Source: Deuterostichococcus epilithicus (Eukaryota; Chlorophyta; Trebouxiophyceae; Prasiolales; Stichococcaceae). Taken from it: a stretch of 64,000 bases of DNA. Shown here piece by piece: positions 52,349 to 64,000 of this stretch (position 1 is its first letter; every line of letters starts with the position of its first letter). The notes below the pieces were generated by a model that worked only from the letters and a program-made list of their open reading frames with translations, ran no database searches and was not told the DNA's origin. The stretch is from contig JAVTLE010000021.1 in NCBI GenBank assembly GCA_033439295.1, positions 2,356,009 to 2,420,008 of the forward strand. Reading direction: 5' to 3'. The position numbers and the translations under genes were made by a program.

Positions 52349-55300
52349 TCATCGCCGGCCGGCCTTCTTCTTCTTCCCCTTCTGGTGCTGCTGCTGCTGC
52401 TGCTTCTGTCCATTCTGGCTGCCATTGCTGTTCTGCGATGCTGCGGCGCCATGCCCGTTCGAGTGGGCACCGACGCCATTTGACAAGCCATTCTGCTCCG
52501 CTGCCGGCTGCTCCTCAACAGGCTGCTCGGCCTGCTGTGGTTGCTGCTGCGGCTGCTGGCCAGCCTGCGAGTGTATCGGCAGCAAACAGCGAGTTGAACC
52601 CTGTGACGACGGCCAACAACAGCTAACTCCGTGTGACTTGGACAGGCCACAAGCTGCCCGACTCCGCGTGCACGCACCTCGGGGTTGCGCTTGGGCTGGA
52701 ACACAAAGACGTTGTAGATAACATTGCGCCGAATGTTAGCCATCATCTCCAGGAACAGGTTGTAGCCCTCCAGCTTATACTCCACCAGCGGGTCGCGCTG
52801 CGTCGGGGAAGCGAGGACCAGGGCTCAGGACAGGGTTGCACATGGGTTGAGCAGCACGAAGGTCACCATCAGGTGTTGTCAGGCGCTGTGCGTGCAACAA
52901 CTTGGCATCAGGTTTCAAGAATCTCCAGAAAGTTCTGGTGCATGCCTGCCACAGCATTCGGCTGCTTTCGCATGTGCGACCGGAGCGGCGCCACCGCACA
53001 GGCTGACCGCCGCGCAGCCGCAGGCCTCACATCGGGCTATATGTCAAGGCCTTCAAGCGGTACCTGGGCGTAGCCTCGCAGGCTGACGGCCTGCTGCAGG
53101 AACTTGATGGCCTGCAGGTGCTCCTTCCACAGGTTGTCCGTCTGCGTGAGCACGAAGAAGCGCTGCGCCGCCTGCGCCACGCAGACAGGCACACCGTCAT
53201 GCAGGCGCTCATGGGCAACGAAGGTGCGTCAAGGGGGTGTAGGCCCAGCCAATCAGGCTGCCAGCCACAGCCAGCACCTGGCCGGCCTGCCCGAAAGTAA
53301 GGTAGGATGAAGCGGCTGGCAACCCACACACAGTCGGGCGGCCACCAGATGCAAGAGCCGAGTCGCGCCGCTGGCACGGCGGCGCCGGCAACAGTGAGCC
53401 AAGAATGGCACGCGCCTGCATGAGGCCTGCCTCCTTCTCCTCCACGAAAGCTGCCTTGCGGTGGTACGCAGCCACACACGCCTCCCGCATGTGACTCCGC
53501 AGCTTCTCGTAGTCGCCGCCTGTCGGCACCTCGCACGCCTGCGAAGGCATGGCGGCCGGCCTCGGACAGGGTGTGGTACGCTTTCAGACACCCCGCTTGC
53601 AGCGGGGATGCTGCGGCGGCACGACCCGCAGGTGGCAGCAGGAATCCAACTGCTTGCCATGTTGCAGAAGCCATGCGATATGGCCCAGCTCCTTCTCGCA
53701 GCTGTCTGGGGTTGGAACGTGCAACAGCAATGCGGCGCCGCCGCGCGCACGACATCTAACCAGACAGCACCGCCGCGACCCCTCCCGCCCAGGCCTGGGC
53801 ACGCCACCGAACGGTGAACGCGGCTGGCAGGTCCCAGGCGGAGATCAGAGAGGCGGGAGGCGCGCCTGCTTGAGGGAGGCGCCGGACATGTCCTCCAGCA
53901 GCGGGCAGTACTGCCGCATCTTGTCCGCCAGCTTCTGCAGGTCCCACTCCTCAAAGGCCGCGCGCGGGTCCACGTTGGCCTGCGGCGCCGAGGAGAGCAG
54001 ACCTCGATTGACTTTTTGGCACTTGGAAGGCGTCGCTGTCTGTGCAGGCTGCTAGTTTGTGAGGTAGGCATCACGCAGTGTATGGCGGGGGGTTTTGCTT
54101 GTTTTGGGCAGGCATCACGCAGTGTAAGGCGGGGGGTTTTGCTTGTTTTGGTCGGCGCCTCCACGTTACGAACGGCCAGTCCGGCTGCTGAAGGAACACA
54201 CAAGCTGCGCCGCTGCACACACGAGGGGCACTGTTGGAGGGTTGCAGGCGCCGCGCCGCACCTCCAGGATGTCGTCGATGGTGCGCTCGGCAAACTCGAT
54301 CATCTGGGGGGCCAGGTCCCGGGACAGCAGTGCGCGGCGGCGCTGGCCGTACACCTTGTCACGCTGCGTGTTGAGCACCTGGTCGTACTCGAACAGCTGC
54401 CGCCGCATGTCGTAGAAGTAGGCCTCCACCTGAGGTTTCAGTTCACGTGTTCAAACATGAGGCAGCGATGCGGCAGTGAATTTGCCTGGACAGTTCGTGG
54501 GCCGAAACAGAGTTTCTCGCCATGAAAGGGCAGACCCCTGCGAGGTGATGCGCCTGAGGAGTGTCCACCAAGCGGACCGTGCGAGCACAGGGGTGCAGTG
54601 TTACATTCAAACCCCACTGCAGGCAGCCGGTGTTTCCCTCCCCTAGTACTTGGAGTACGCGGCAGGGGCGGAACTGGACGCACCTTGCGCTGCGCCTCGT
54701 CCAATGAGCCGGTCAGCATCTTGGACTCGATGGGGAGATCGCCGACCTGCAGGGCGGCGTCAGAAGGCACAGCGTCAGCAAGCGCAAATTGGGGAGCGCG
54801 CCTGTGCGTGCATAAGAGCAGTGTGCAGGATAGGTTGCCTTGCGCGTGCTGCTGGGCATGCTGCTGCTGAACCGACATGCTGCAGTTTAGCCGCCGACGC
54901 AAGAGGGACGGCCTGCCGCAGCGACTGCGCTGTGCTACATAGACCGCCCGCCAACGAGGCAGCAGTGAATCTGCGTGAGATGCTTTGCGCCATGCGTGCT
55001 GCACAGCAGCGCTGCACAGCAGGCGCGCGGCGACACAAGCCCAAGCCTGCGGCGGCGCGGCACCTGGAAGGCATTCATCATGCCCTTGATGCGGTCGCCG
55101 CCAAAGATGCGGAACAGGTTGTCCTCCAGGCTCAGGAAGTAGCGCGTGCTGCCCGGATCGCCCTGCCTGCAGGTGTAATGACGATCATGTGGCCGTCAGC
55201 TTGCCGTCTGCCTCTGTAGCACATCGTGCCTCTGGAGATCCGGCCACCAGCTCCAACAGAACTTCTCACATCTGGCATGAAGACGTGCGAGGCAGGCAGA

Positions 55301-58300
55301 TGCACACGTAAGCTGACAGGGTGGTCGGCGGGGCTTCGTACCTAGCTGTGCGGCCACGCAGCTGGTTGTCGATGCGCCGTGACTCGTGCCGCTCCGTGCC
55401 CACCACATGGAGGCCGCCCAGCTCTGCAGACACGACAAGACTGTTCAGGGTACACAGGCATGGGGACCGCCAGGGCACGCTGAACCTTACTTTTGCTTAG
55501 CCCCTTGCTCAAAGCAGGGGCCTTCACCAATGTGATAGGCTGCTGGAGAGCTCCTGTGTGCCAAATCAGCGACAGACAGCAGCAAAAAAGTAAACTTGCA
55601 TGCTCGGAGGTCGCCGGAGCCGCTGGGAAGGTGCGGCATGCAGGTATGGTCCCCAGGGGCGTGTTGCCGGACCAGTGAGCTGTGGGGACGCACCGATCAC
55701 TTCTGCCTTGGCCTCGTTGGTGTGCACCTTGTACTCTGCCTGCAGGGTCTGGAACGCTTCCCGCAGCTGCGCGGCAGCACCGCCATTGGGGTGTCAGAAC
55801 CCACACGAGCCGCGACCGGCACAGCAGCACCGCAACCCATCTTGGTCATCGTGCGGCAGGCTGCAGCCTCCAGCCAACCTCTTCACAGGGTGTCCTCGAG
55901 CAGCTTGATTTGCAGGTGCGTCGCTTGTGCCGGGTGCTGCGCTACAGACCGCAGGAATGCAGCACACCTGCTGGGCGGTGGAATCGTCTGTGGGCGCCTT
56001 CTCGCAAGCGAAAGCGAGGCGGTCCTCTGCCTCCAGCTCGGTGAGCTGCCGCTGGCCTGTCCATACGCGGCGGCAGGCGGCTCAGCCACGAGGCTGTGCA
56101 GACAATGCCACCACGATGCTCCAACGGCTTGCGACGGTTGCCTCCGCAAGCCCCCGTGACGGTGAACTGGGATGCAGCCTTTGAACTGCTGTGCGTGTGG
56201 TCAGCAGCCTTCGTGCGTCGTGCACCAGGACATGCAGATCGAGAGGACCTCTGGCTCACCCCAGTCCTGGACGCATGCCTTGACGGCTGCGTCGATGAGC
56301 TGCTTCGCCTTTGCAGACACCTCCACTGGGAACAGGTCTGGAGACACCTTCCAGTCCTTGGGCTGCGGTGACCCAGCAAGCGCACAGGGAGTCAGTTTCA
56401 CGCTGCCGCGCTTGCGTTTGAAAGTTTCAGGCAGAGGCACGGCGCAGTCCAGGACATCAGCCGTGTGCAGCCCGCGGCTCCAGCCCGGAAGGACAGGCAG
56501 CATGCGCATCGTGCGCACCTGGCCAGCCTTGCGGCTGCGGGACACAGGGTTCAGGCCCTCCACCTGGCTGACCACCTGCGCAGCGCCGAGAGGTCGCGAC
56601 CGTGAGGGTGCGGCGGGTCGTCAAACATGGACACGCGCTGGACACCAGCGCAGTGGTCGCGCTCGTGGTCCAACCGTCACAGGGTGCCGGCTCCGCGGTG
56701 GGCACCTGGGGGAACAGGTTCTCGCGCAGCTTGAGGCGCGCCATGTACTCGGAGTTGCCGCCGAGCAGGATGTCTGTGCCGCGGCCCGCCATGTTGGTGG
56801 CGATGGTGACCGCCCCCCGCCGCCCCGACTGCGCCACCGTCTCGCTCTCCCGCTCCACATTCTCCGGCTTTGCGTTCAGCAGCTGCGCGGCAGGAAGGAT
56901 TCGGGGCTTCGCCGCGCTCGGAGAGCGGCCGGCGCGCGTCTCTGCGACCTTCAGCGCAGAGCCGTGTGTGGGCATGCACGCGTGGGACCTGGCGGCACAC
57001 CCCCAGCCAGTGCTGTCGGGCCGCGCGGCACGCTCCTGATGGCCTCTCGCTCCGTGCATCGCCCAGAGGAGGCGCAACAGCAGGTGCCTGTGACCATTGC
57101 TACTCTGCTGACTGCGCCGGCAGGGTGGGGCCCAACCGCGTCGCTGCTGCTGCCGCCCGAGGCCAAGGACCAGGAGTCGCTGCTGCCAGACAAGCGGGGC
57201 AGCCCGGCCGGCGAGTCTGGCGCGCTAGCGTGCCCAAAACCTCGGACATGACAGACGGAGCAGCAGCGACGTCTGCCGAGGGGCCTGCTAGAGCAGTCCC
57301 CTCCAAAAGTGTGCATCCAGGCACGGTTACCAGCGCGCACGCCATGCGGAAAAGTCGGGGGCCGCTTGGCCGCCTCCACAGGCGCCGCCGGAGGCTAAGC
57401 GGAGGCGTGCTGCCCGGATCCAGGCGCCACGCGTCTCCTGCTACCTGGCCAACAGCAAAGCGAAAGCAAAGGCACCTGATATTTGATGCCAGCGCCGTCG
57501 AGCAGGACGGCCAGCTTCTCGGAGCGCTCAACGGAGGTAGTGCCGACCAGCACTGGGCGCCCGCCCTTGTGCATGTGCTTGATCTCCGCCAGCACCGCCT
57601 TCCACTTGCCTTCCTCCGTGGAGAACACCACGTCCGAGGCGTCCTCCCGCAGCGTCGGCTGCGGTGAGGCAGAGACTGTGAGCCTCAGATCACGGCGGAG
57701 TGTCAGGTCACAGCGATGCTGCCCCCAGCTCCTGTACGAACGCAAACGCGGCACGATCCTGCTGCAGACCCCTGTTGTGGACTTCAAAAGGTCAACGACG
57801 TACGACTGCAGCCGTAAGCAGAATCCTGGCAGCCGCCAGGTGCTGCCTGACATGCCAGGCGGAATGCACACAGGAGAGTCGTCTCGAGGAGCACAGAGGC
57901 TGCCACCGCACCCTGTTGGTGGGCACCACGGTGACTGCCAGGTCGTAGGTGGCGGAGAACTCTGCAGATTCCGTCGCGGCGGTGCCGGTCATGCCCGCCA
58001 GCTTGGGGTAGCTGCGGAAGAAGTTCTGCGGCAGCAAGCAGGCCATGGTTGGCGCGAAAGGATAGGTCTCCTCGTAAAGAGAGCCTCAAAGGAAGTTCAC
58101 TTTTCGCATCCCCATGCTTTCATGCCCACGCATTGTGTGCCACCGGCCATGCCGACTGAAGACCTCGCTTTTGGTGTCCCAGGGCAGGATGCAGGGCAGG
58201 ATGCAGGGCAGCTGTGATGGTACAAATGCAAGAGCGTCAGATCTCGTGCCTGGTAGGAGATGGAGGCGAGGGTGATGGTCTCGTCCTGGACGGGGACACC

Positions 58301-61082
58301 TTCCTTGGCCTCCACCGCCTGGTGCAGGCCGTCGCCCCACCGCCGGCCTGGCATCGTGCGCCCCGTGAACTCGTCCACGATGATGATCTCGTCCTGCAGG
58401 CGCGGCATGCTGGGACCGTCAATCCACAGCATCTTCATCCGGGAGGCCGGAAGGACTCGTGCACCCTGATGAGTGGTGTTCATAGCCGGATGTAGGATCC
58501 GAAGTGTGCAGGTGCCGATCCCAGGTCAATCCCTCAGGGATGCAGGAACTCAGGGCTCAGGTCTCCGACCCAGGCGGAGGCTGCAAGGAAGTCGCTCACC
58601 CCCTTGACGATGTAGTTCACGTCCAGCTTCTGCAGCTCCTTCGCCTTGATGGCATTGATGAGGTAGGACGCCCACTGCTCCCGGGGGTCGTACAGGTCGG
58701 TGACCTGCAGAGGCAGCCGCAGGCGCGCCTCAGAGGCTTGCACAGACTTGCTGCGCCTGTGGTGACCCACTCTGTGCAGCCGGCTCGGTGGGTGCTGAGT
58801 GTGCGGGCAGCCACGCAACCGCCGACCTCATCCTCCTGATCTGCACTCATGGCCCATGCGACGCGGCCACGCCAGCGCAGCGGGAGCTGCTGCGCTGCCC
58901 ATGCCACCGCCGCAGTCAGGGCCGCCACCACAGAATGCGTACGGAGCGGTTTCCGCGCTGGCCCGCGCGGCTGCCGGAGGACTGGTGGACCTGCGAGGCG
59001 CCCTCCACTCCAGCTTCATGGCAAACCATGCAATGTACCAACCTGCAAGACGTCCTCGGCGGCCTCATAGCCGTCGTCGGTGATGAGGATGCTCTTCTGC
59101 TTCTCGTCCACAGTGTAGTGCAGGTCGCGCGCCAGCGCCCGCGCCAGCTTGTTCGCCTTCTCGTACTTTGCGGACGGCTTCTCCGCGGGGCCTGCACAAC
59201 ATTGGCTCTCCCGGCTGGGCGGCGGCGCTACAGGGCGTCGGAGCTGCGGAGCGGAGCTCCCTTGCCAGCGTCGCCGCATCGGGCAGCGGAACGGCACAGC
59301 TGCCCACCCAGGCAGCACCTGACTCAAGTCGCCCAAGCAGTTGTCAAGCTCGACTGGCGACCGCGGAGGGACAGCAGTTCTGCCGGCGAGGTCGGACGCT
59401 CACCCGAGATGATCAGCGGCGTGCGCGCCTCGTCAATCAGGATAGAGTCCACCTCGTCGATGACACAGAAGTTGAAGCCGCGCAGCACCAGCTCCTCTGC
59501 TGCCTGCAGCACATAAAGCTCCCGATGCCATGCCCCAGCGAATGGAAAGCTGTCCCGATGCACATCGGTGCTCATGCAATGTGCGCGAGTGCCCCTGGTC
59601 ATGGCGGAGCTGCAACAACAGTCGTGAGGAAGAGCAGACGACCAGGCGGCTGCAGTGCCGGTGTGAAATGCAGTCCAGTGAAGTGTATGATCTCAGCCCA
59701 GCAGCCCGCTCCTGTCATCCTTCTGCACATGCGGCAATCCATAAATGCAGCATCACGCTCACCGTGGCCAGGTTGTCGCGCAGGTAGTCAAAGCCCAGCT
59801 CGCTGTTTGTCACGTAGGTGACGTCGCAGCTGTAGGCCGCGCGGCGCTCCTCGTTCTGTGGCAGCCCACAGAGCAGGTGTGATAACAGCTCGGCACCTGA
59901 CGCAGTGTGAGGCGCCGCGCCGTCCCAGTCTCCCTGCACCGCCTGCGCGCTGGTCCATGCTTGCATCCGCAGCACCAGTCAGCTGCATGGCGCTACCGCG
60001 ACATTGTGCAGACAAGCGTCAAAGAATGAGCAACAACCCACTTACATCGAGGCCCTGCTGCACCAGGCCGACGCTGAGCCCCAGGAACTTGTGGATCTGG
60101 CCCACCCACTCGCTGTCGCGCTTCGCCAGGTAGTCATTGACAGTGACCACGTGCACGCCCTTGCCGCGCAGCGCGTTGAGATACGCCGGCAGCACCTGCG
60201 CGAGCGGGATCAGCGCTGGGGTGTCAGCTTGCGGATATGCAGTGTGGCACTGAGGTGAAGCAAGCACGCCGCGAGAGCTTTGCACCCAGAAGGCGCCCTG
60301 GACTGCCGCAGCAATGCAGAGGTCCCGCGCTAGCCACCCACCGACACAAGCGTTTTGCCCTCGCCGGTCCGCATCTCTGCGATCTCGCCCTCGTGCAGGA
60401 TCATGCCGCCGATCAGCTGCACGTCGAACGGCCGCATATTGAGCACCCGGCGGGAGCCCTCCCGCACCACCTGTGCAGGACGGCCAGACACACCATCAGA
60501 CTGCTCATGCCGGCATCCATCAACTCGGTTCTGCCGCCATCGTTCGCATGCATTGCAGCAGCCTGAGATTGCAGATGGCGACGTGGAATCGCCTCGAGTT
60601 TCACACGGATGGCTACGAGACTCCTCAGTTGTCCACAGGATAGGTATCAAGTTTTGGAAAGGACCAGGCGCCCTCACCGCAAATGCCTCTGGCAGAACGG
60701 ACTCGAGCGACTCGCCGCCCTGCACGCGTTCTCGCAGAGACTGCGTCTGCTCCTTCAGCTGCGCATCGTCCATCGCCTCGTACTTGGGTTCCAGCGCATT
60801 GATCTCATCAACTCGCGCCTGATACTTCTTGCGCGTCTTGCCCGCCTCATCTGTCTTGAACAGGTTCCTGAACATGGCCTGTGGCGCGACTGTCAGGCCG
60901 CTGCGGCCTCTGTTGGGGGAGCATCCGAGGCATGCATGTCTGAATGCCGCTGGCTGGCTGAACTGCTGCGGCAGGCGGACAGCGTGCGTGGTGTGCTGGC
61001 ATGCTGGCGTTGCAAAACACCGTCGCGGGGCCACCGGCAGCGGCCCCGCCAGCCGTGGGGTCAGGCTGCTTGTCCACATCAT
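52349..61082 (-). CDS. SECA1: Chloroplast preprotein translocase ATPase SecA (SecA1-type)
   Basis: Motor that pushes precursors into or across thylakoids through SecY/E. The start at 61082 begins a ~65-residue transit-like leader ([20 protein letters not shown]...), then [20 protein letters not shown]. Walker [16 protein letters not shown] (about 60385-60345). Then [19 protein letters not shown], Walker [21 protein letters not shown] (about 59470-59410), [100 protein letters not shown] then [25 protein letters not shown], and the C-terminal wing/helix exons ([20 protein letters not shown]). The last exon is Gln-rich and ends [10 protein letters not shown]-stop at 52349. Many short introns spread the gene over 8.7 kb. 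The bacterial C-terminal zinc motif is absent. Exon edges not all resolved. Confidence 0.93.
54066..54153. repeat. Two tandem copies of a 44-bp unit in a SecA intron
   Basis: Copies 54066-54109 and 54110-54153 differ at a few positions (for example AGTGTATGGC versus AGTGTAAGGC). Each contains GGCATCACGCAGTGTA and GGCGGGGGGTTTTGCTTG. Recent intron-internal duplication. Confidence 0.85.
58189..58213. repeat. Short tandem repeat in a SecA intron
   Basis: A 12-bp unit (CAGGGCAGGATG) occurs just over twice in tandem. Slippage repeat. Confidence 0.6.
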
Positions 61083-61601
61083 CGCTGAAGAGACTGTGGA
61101 AGCAAAAGTGACGTCGCCACATGCATTTGGCGCTGTGTTCCGGAAGGGGATGCAGATGAGCTGATCCTTGAGGGTTTACAGGCGTCCAGCTTCCAGCGGC
61201 ATCTGCGGCGGCGGACTTGAGTCAGCTAAATGCAGAGATGATTCCGCTGGCACGTTGCTGCAGCCTTGCATCAGTGCCGCTGCATTTGCAGCTCAACCAT
61301 CTGCGTTGGTTCTTCGTCCATTCGACTGGTTGCCCTCAGTAGCCAGCTTCCGAGCAGCCCCCCATTAGGTAACAGCGTAGTCGACGGTCCAGAGGCGACA
61401 GCGGAGTTCACGCGGCGCGAGGTGCGCAATTCCGTTTTTACGGTCCCTGGGTGTGGTCATTGCATCGCACGACTGCGGGGAGGATCCGGGCATTGCCACG
61501 GCCTCGATCCGCGAAGGGCAGGCCCTGATCCTCAAGATTGTCTCGGGAAACTCATTTTGTCCAAGCAGCCGCCAGAGTCCAGTACAGCAGTGGCATCCGA
61601 A
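61083..61601. promoter_or_regulatory. Divergent promoter interval, SecA / alpha-amylase
   Basis: 519 bp between start codons of two plastid-targeted proteins. The amylase frame is open upstream of the chosen ATG, so its true start could be earlier. No specific element recognised. Confidence 0.4.
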
Positions 61602-64000
61602 ATGGCACTTCACACCGGTCTCCAAACGATGCAGCTGACATCGTATGTAGGCCACAAGGCCACGAGGTGCTCCCACATAAGTCAGCAGACCACCCTGGCA
61701 CGTACGTCACTGCCGATCTCGGCACCGGTGCAGCGCATCGCAGCCAGCTACCGGCCCGTGCAGATCAGGCGGTCTGACCTCCTATGCCGCGCGACCGCTG
61801 AAGCTCCATCTGCGGAGGCGACGTCCCAACTGAAAGAGCACGACATCGCCAAGACGATTCTGCTCCAGGCGGGTTCATTACTTTGTGCAAGCATCTAGCT
61901 TTGCATCTCAACAGCAATCCAATGAACGCCTGCTGTTTATTGAACGCTTGCTGCCAGCCTTGCGTCACCTGCCATGCGAGTCGGGCATCCGAACTTCCTA
62001 TACACACCTGGAGTGCTCACACAGTGCCTCTCGTAACACAGGGGTTTGGCTGGGACGCGTGCGAGAAGGGCGGCTGGTGGAACATCGTCAAGGAGAAAAT
62101 TCCTGACATTGCATCGGCGGGCTTCACGCATATCTGGCTGCCGCCGCCGAGCGAGTCCGTGGCGCCGCAGGTGCACCCCCTGTGCCAAACGATCGCAATT
62201 CCGACAGCATCCACTTGCCTGTTATTGTCAATGAGGACACTCGGGCGCGAAACTCTTGCAGGTTGGCGGCGGCGGTGTGTCTGACGGCTTTGCACAATCC
62301 AGTCAGCGCTCTTTGTAATGATGCACCGACCATGCGCGTGCAGGGCTACCTGCCGGGGCAGCTGTACAACCTGAACAGCAAGTTCGGCAACCAGGAGGAG
62401 CTGAAGGCGCTGTGCGCGGCGCTGAAGGATGCGGGCGTGCGGCCCGTGTGCGACATAGTCATTAACCACCGATGCGCAGACGCGCAGGACGAGCAGGGCA
62501 TCTGGAATCAGTTCAAGTGCGGAAACCCTGCACTTCAGCTGGTGGTCCACACCTCATGCACGTTGAAGCTTGCTCATGCTTGCCACACTGGCTCGCCGGA
62601 ATAGACTTCAATGTTTGCACGGCGTGCAGACGCATGCCCCTGATGCATGTCTCCTGTGCGGCATTGTGACGCCTCTTCACTTTGATTCTTCATTCAACAG
62701 GGACGACGTGGACCACCCGGGCAAGAGCGTGGCTTGGGGCCGCTGGGCCATCACCAACAATGACCCCGAGTTTCGTGGCAAGGGCGCCTCAGACTCGGGC
62801 GACGACTATGGGCCGGCGCCAGGTGGGGGCCCTGCCGTAATGTCACCACCAGCATGGCGAGGCTTGCTGTGCGGGCGAGCATTCGTGTGCCACAGTCCAT
62901 TGCAGCGCGGCGGCTCGGCCTTTGGTCAGCTGCATGCATGAGTCTCAGGCCTGCGGATCTACGCCTGGATCCGTTCAGCAAACTATGGCCACCATGCAGA
63001 CTTGGACCATTTCAATGACGACGTCCGGGAATCGCTCACGGACTGGATGTCGTGGCTCAAGTCCGAGCTGGGCTTCATGGGCTGGCGGTTTGACTTCACA
63101 AAGGGCTTCGGCGCCAACTTTGTCGGCGACTACATCCGCAACACCGGCTTTGGCGAGGCTTTCAACGTGGGCGAGTTCTGGACCGACCTCAGGTGGGCTC
63201 AGCTCAGCAGCGAGCCGCACTGCATCAGTCACGATCGCATGAGCTCGTCCTCTGTGCGCCTGCACCGGCGTAGTGTGCGTCAATCGCATGCACAGACCGC
63301 TTCTGCATGGCGACTGGCCAGTTGTCCGTCTTGGCATGAGGCCACGCTCCCAGACCAGCATGGATCACGCCGACCGCTCATCTGTACCCGGGGATGCGGC
63401 GGCTCCGCAGGTGGAGCGACCAGGGACTGGAGTACGACCAGAATGGGCCGCGGCAGACGCTGGTGGACTGGATCAAGGGCGCTGGGGGCGTGTCGACCAC
63501 CTTCGACTTCCCCACCAAGGGCATCTTGCAGGCATGCACATTTTTGGAGAACACGGCTGCAGAGAATCTCGTTTTATGTAGCAGGGACCTGTCTCTAAGG
63601 TGTTCGATGTGGGAGACGCTGCTGTGTGCAGCCAGCGCGCTGAACATGTGTGTTTGAACTGCTCGTTGACATGTGACTGTGTCTGTGCACGCAGGAGGCA
63701 GTGAAGAACACAGAGTACTGGAGGCTCATCGACCCAGGCAAGCTTCCTCTTGCCGCTGCCCGGCCAGTTGGCACAGCGTGACAGAGGCGGCCGCCAGACA
63801 AGCTTACCCTGGTCCCAGTCTGCGGGCTGCAGCTGCCTTTGCGAGTGCTTGCTCGCTGTCCAAGCATGTCCATCCTACCTTGAAGATGCTCGGCAAGAGT
63901 CTTCTCTCCTGCCTGCCAGCTGGATCATGAGACAGAATTTCCCACCACCTGCAGAGGGCAAGCCGCCAGGGCTGCTGGGCTGGTGGCCGTCCAAGGCGGT
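61602..64000 (+). CDS. Plant-type alpha-amylase (GH13) with transit peptide, 3' end outside window
   Basis: Starch endohydrolase. The start at 61602 gives a Ser/Thr/Arg-rich leader (MALHTGLQTMQLTSYVGHKA...) before EHDIAKTILLQ. That exon joins GFGWDACEKGGWWNIVKEKI then PDIASAGFTHIWLPPPSESV (from 62041), GYLPGQLYNLNSKFGNQEEL and VRPVCDIVINHRCADAQDEQ (conserved region I, DIVINHR), VDHPGKSVAWGRWAITNN, DLDHFNDDVRESLTDWMSWL then LGFMGWRFDFTKGFGANFV (region II with the nucleophile Asp), AFNVGEFWTDLR (region III with the acid/base Glu), GLEYDQNGPRQTLVDWIKGA, STTFDFPTKGILQ, EAVKNTEYWRLID, and GKPPGLLGWWPSKA at the window edge. Region IV (HDTG) lies outside. The first intron appears to use a GC donor (CTCCAG-GCGGGT). 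Confidence 0.93.

Noticed and set aside
53253-54293. 346-aa minus-strand open frame
   Set aside because: Partly overlaps SecA exons in the wrong frame and runs through introns; SecA motifs lie in another frame.

Overview
The window is nuclear DNA from a green alga, most likely a trebouxiophyte (Chlorella/Coccomyxa type). It is GC-rich, and its genes are cut into many short exons by GT-AG introns that usually end in GCAG. The products are plant/algal: chloroplast SecA, a plant-type alpha-amylase with a transit peptide, a gamma-carbonic anhydrase of plant complex I type, and a telobox Myb protein. Most reading frames longer than about 200 codons are shadow frames; the genes below were assembled from family-conserved exon fragments joined at splice sites with compatible phase. 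The taxon is inferred from style and gene content; no marker gene is present.

Layout. 1-3559 (+): 3' part of an NF-X1-like zinc-finger protein. 3739-5230: a repeat island with tandem half-palindromes and ~90-bp foldback elements between diverged direct repeats. 5457-6941 (+): Hikeshi. 7507-8055 (-): a three-exon, 77-aa Mic10 gene, divergent from 8394-9957 (+), gamma-carbonic anhydrase. 10665-12164 (-): METTL21-type methyltransferase. 12664-14981 (-): SCAMP. 15551-18838 (+): telobox Myb protein. 19864-23494 (-): TAF15/FET-like RNA-binding protein. 24318-27489 (+): DUF948-like protein with transit peptide and membrane segment. 27928-32031 (-): FAD aromatic-ring monooxygenase. 32090-32591 (-): conserved 128-aa protein of unknown function. 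32868-40655 (+): MSH6. 41934-44446 (-): ribonucleotide reductase R2. 44785-47709 (+): AP endonuclease 2. 47876-50786 (-): Hsp70-like protein without a substrate-binding domain. 50980-51850 (+): small RGG/FoP-type protein. 52349-61082 (-): SecA. 61602-64000 (+): alpha-amylase, cut by the window end.

Organisation. Strands alternate, giving seven head-to-head pairs separated by about 190-820 bp. Some pairs are functionally coherent: Mic10 with gamma-CA (both mitochondrial inner membrane) and RNR2 with APE2 (DNA synthesis/repair, with MSH6 next to them). Three plastid-type genes (the Hsp70-like protein, SecA and amylase) lie towards the right end. No rRNA, tRNA, CRISPR, intact transposase or virus-like gene was seen. 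The most unusual items are the foldback island, the Mic10 gene hidden in micro-exons, the Hsp70-like protein reduced to its ATPase domain, a duplicated exon end in MSH6, and introns with GC donors.
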